Shown: in pieces, positions 5,931 through 7,740 of the stretch | How positions within the stretch are numbered: the stretch's first letter is position 1 | Layout: each line of letters begins with the position of its first letter | Made by a program: the position numbers and the translations under genes | Notes under the pieces: generated by a model | The model's input: the letters and a program-made list of their open reading frames with translations, nothing else | Told to the model about the DNA's origin: nothing | Database searches by the model: none | Assembly (NCBI GenBank): GCA_017302195.1 | Contig: JAFLEG010000178.1 | Location: 1-7,740, forward strand | Length of the DNA stretch: 7,740 nucleotides | Direction of reading: 5' to 3' | From: Verrucomicrobiota bacterium | Lineage (GTDB): Bacteria; Verrucomicrobiota; Verrucomicrobiia; Limisphaerales; UBA9464

Positions 5931-7740
5931 ATGAACCCTGGATCCCCGGGTGCATGGCGCATGTACAGCAGCGGATGGCCCATCGCCCTGGTGGTGTTTG
6001 CCGCGGCGCAGACCGGGGGCGGAGTCCGCGCACAGCACGCGCTGCCGCCGCCCCCAGATCCCTCGTCCTTCGTTCTGCCGCCCGCACCCGATGGGCGTCC
6101 GGATGCCGAGAACTCCCTGCGCCGCGCGGTGCTGCCCGCCGGTTGGACGGCGTCGGTTTGGGCGGCCGAGCCGCAGGTGATGCATCCCGTGGCCTTCGAT
6201 CTCACCGGCGATGGGCGCGTGTTCGTCGCCGAGAGTCTCCGGGCCTGGCGCGGCGTGCCCGACATTCGGAATCTGCTGCCCTGGCTGGATGAGGATCTGG
6301 CCGCGCGCACTGTGGACGACCGTCTCGCCCTCATGCGCCGGCTGTGGGGCGAGGAGGGACTCAGGCTGTACGCGACGCAGTCCGAACAGGTGCGCGTGCT
6401 GTCGGACACCGATGGCGACGGCCGTGCGGATCGCTCCCAGGTGTTCGCGACCGGATTCAATACGCCGCTGGATGGCGTGGCGTCCTCAGTCCTGGTCCGC
6501 GGCAGCGACGCGTGGTTCGCCAACATCCCGGACATCTGGCGGCTCACCGACCGGGATGGCGATGGCATCGCCGACGCGCGCCGGAGCCTCAGCCACGGCC
6601 ATGGGGTGCGGATCTCCATGCTCGGCCACGATCTGCACGGACTGGTCTGGGGCCCCGACGGCCGCATCTACGTGTCCGTCGGCGACCGGGCCTCGATGAT
6701 CCTGCACGAGGGACGATGGATCGGGCATCCGGAATGCGGGGCGGTGTTCCGCTTCGAGCCCGATGGCTCCGGACTGGAACTCTTCGCGTTCGGCCTGCGC
6801 AATCCCCAGGAACTCGTGTTCGACGACTGGGGCAATCTCTTTACCGGGGATAACAGCGCGAACACCGGGGACGAATCGCGCTGGGTACATGTGATCTCGG
6901 GAGGCGACAGCGGATGGCGGATCGGGTGGCAGTGGGCGGAGAACCGGATTGCGGTGGACGATGGTGTCTGGCGCATGGGCGTCGAGGGCCCGGGAGCGAC
7001 CGCGCCCTGGATCACGGAGGGGCTGTGGAAGCCCGCGCATCCCGGGCAGCCGGCGTATGTGGTCCCGCCCGTCGCAAATTTCTCTGCAGGTCCCTCGGGA
7101 ACCTGCCGTTATCCGGGCACCGGACTGGACACCGGCTGGGACGGCCAGTTCCTGCTCACCGATTTCCGCGGATCCTCCAACGACAGCCGACTGTGGCGAT
7201 TCCGGGTGGTGGCGGACGGCGCGGGATTCCGCGTGGCCGATCTGTCGGAGTGGATCCGCGGGGTGAATGCCACGGACGTGGCTTTCGGCCCCGACGGTGC
7301 CGTCTGGCTGCTCGACTGGGGCGATGGCTGGGTGCCCGCGGCGCGGGGCAGGATTCACGTGCTCACGGCGCCGTCCGGTCCGGAACGCGCCTCAGGCACG
7401 GCAACCGCAACCCTGCTCAAGGCGGGGTTTGAGTCCCTCACTCCCGAGCGGCTTCTGACACTGCTGTCCCATGCCGATCAACGCGTGCGGCAGGAGGCTC
7501 AGTTTGCCCTGGCGCAGCAGGGTGCCGCGTCCGTGGCGCCCCTCCGCGCCGCGCTGATGCCATCAGCCCCACTGCCCGCGCGACGGCATGCGGCCTGGGC
7601 GCTGGGACAGATCGCCCGTCAGGCGGGGCGTGCCGGCGGACTTGATCCCCGTGAATATAATGTATTGGGTGATACAGTCAACACGGCAGCGCGTTTAATG
7701 AACCGCGCTGAGAAGAACCAGATCATTGTTTCGGAGCGAG
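5931..7740 (+). CDS. PVC-type membrane-bound dehydrogenase, partial (beta-propeller plus HEAT)
   Basis: The frame is open from the ATG at 5931 to the window end (603 codons seen). Residues 1-573 match the TIGR02604-like 'putative membrane-bound dehydrogenase' family of Planctomycetes and Verrucomicrobia, which resembles soluble PQQ-type sugar dehydrogenase propellers and is often followed by HEAT repeats and a C-terminal c-type haem domain. Order: signal peptide (about 1-34; R10, hydrophobic IALVVFAAA, cut probably after GVRA); Pro-rich linker; propeller (about 68-480) with FDLTGDGRVFVAES (89-102), DTDGDGRAD (159-167), DRDGDGIAD (207-215), HDLHGLVWGPDGRIYVSVGDR (233-253), FGLRNPQELVFDDWGNLF (287-304) and DVAFGPDGAVWLLDWGDG (449-466); HEAT-like helices (about 504-567). 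Likely periplasmic; substrate unknown. No CxxCH haem motif is seen; it would lie beyond the window. I preferred the ATG at 5931 over 5961 because it supplies the positive charge of the signal peptide and has GGGGAAA upstream. From residue about 575 on, the frame encodes unrelated cyclase sequence, so the true gene is probably interrupted there. Confidence 0.88.
   Translation, partial: MNPGSPGAWRMYSSGWPIALVVFAAAQTGGGVRAQHALPPPPDPSSFVLPPAPDGRPDAENSLRRAVLPAGWTASVWAAEPQVMHPVAFDLTGDGRVFVAESLRAWRGVPDIRNLLPWLDEDLAARTVDDRLALMRRLWGEEGLRLYATQSEQVRVLSDTDGDGRADRSQVFATGFNTPLDGVASSVLVRGSDAWFANIPDIWRLTDRDGDGIADARRSLSHGHGVRISMLGHDLHGLVWGPDGRIYVSVGDRASMILHEGRWIGHPECGAVFRFEPDGSGLELFAFGLRNPQELVFDDWGNLFTGDNSANTGDESRWVHVISGGDSGWRIGWQWAENRIAVDDGVWRMGVEGPGATAPWITEGLWKPAHPGQPAYVVPPVANFSAGPSGTCRYPGTGLDTGWDGQFLLTDFRGSSNDSRLWRFRVVADGAGFRVADLSEWIRGVNATDVAFGPDGAVWLLDWGDGWVPAARGRIHVLTAPSGPERASGTATATLLKAGFESLTPERLLTLLSHADQRVRQEAQFALAQQGAASVAPLRAALMPSAPLPARRHAAWALGQIARQAGRAGGLDPREYNVLGDTVNTAARLMNRAEKNQIIVSER
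7653..7740 (+). other. Class III nucleotidyl cyclase core fragment fused in frame
   Basis: The last 29 codons of the open frame read EYNVLGDTVNTAARLMNRAE and then KNQIIVSER. This is the hallmark segment of class III adenylate/guanylate cyclases: the strand ending in (Y)xVxGDxVN, then the VNxAAR helix whose Asn (584) and Arg (588) are the transition-state pair, then the QIIVSE strand. The remainder of a cyclase (metal-binding Asp residues upstream, dimerisation arm) is absent: the upstream sequence is a HEAT-like repeat. Base composition falls to about 47% G+C and codons such as TAT, GTA, TTA, TTG and ACA appear, unlike the preceding gene. By alignment from memory, the substrate-specifying position (seven before N584) is N577, where Thr or Asp is more usual. 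Family call is strong despite the short length; whether the join is natural is doubtful. Confidence 0.82.

Noticed and set aside
5939..5951. GGATCCCCGGGT, resembling a cloning-vector polylinker
   Set aside because: The match is only about 12 bases, lies inside the signal-peptide coding region, and is surrounded by non-vector sequence. Chance in G+C-rich DNA is the simplest explanation.
6486..7358. Antisense open frame opposite the PVC dehydrogenase (290 codons)
   Set aside because: It has no recognisable domain and lies wholly inside a strongly recognised gene on the other strand. The same applies to the plus-strand frame at 2224-3027 opposite the MCE gene.

Overview
The window is about 7.7 kb of G+C-rich bacterial DNA. 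It most likely comes from a Verrucomicrobiota-type (PVC superphylum) chromosome, probably a contig from an uncultured organism. The main evidence is the right-most gene, which encodes a PVC-type 'membrane-bound dehydrogenase' (TIGR02604-like beta-propeller followed by HEAT-like repeats), a family characteristic of Planctomycetes and Verrucomicrobia. An MCE/MlaD-family protein indicates a double-membrane cell. The intergenic regions carry repeats and G+C-rich hairpins. The lineage call is inference; no rRNA gene is present.

Layout, left to right. (1) 15-1403 (+): complete NtrC-family sigma-54-dependent response regulator. (2) 1404-1839: non-coding, with two identical 46-bp direct repeats and several small hairpins. 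(3) 1840-2835 (-): MlaD/PqiB-like MCE protein with one N-terminal membrane anchor. (4) 2836-3136: divergent intergenic region with an imperfect dyad. (5) 3137-4516 (+): APC-superfamily amino acid permease. (6) 4479-5675 (-): GT4-family glycosyltransferase whose 3' end overlaps the permease gene tail-to-tail by 38 bp. (7) 5676-5930: divergent intergenic region with a compact cluster of G+C-rich hairpins. (8) 5931-7740 (+): 5' part of the PVC-type dehydrogenase, running off the window.

The five genes alternate strands (+ - + - +), so every neighbouring pair is convergent or divergent. No operon is visible and no shared pathway can be argued from context. The genes look like ordinary chromosomal functions: regulation, envelope lipid trafficking, amino acid transport, glycan or glycolipid synthesis, and periplasmic oxidation.

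The most striking anomaly is at the right edge. At about 7640-7653 the PVC reading frame changes, without a frameshift, from a HEAT-like repeat at about 75% G+C to about 29 residues of a class III adenylate/guanylate cyclase catalytic core at about 47% G+C (hand counts). This looks like a chimeric junction, either an assembly or amplification artefact or a recent recombination, rather than a normal domain fusion. I found no convincing evidence for a new multi-gene system in the window.
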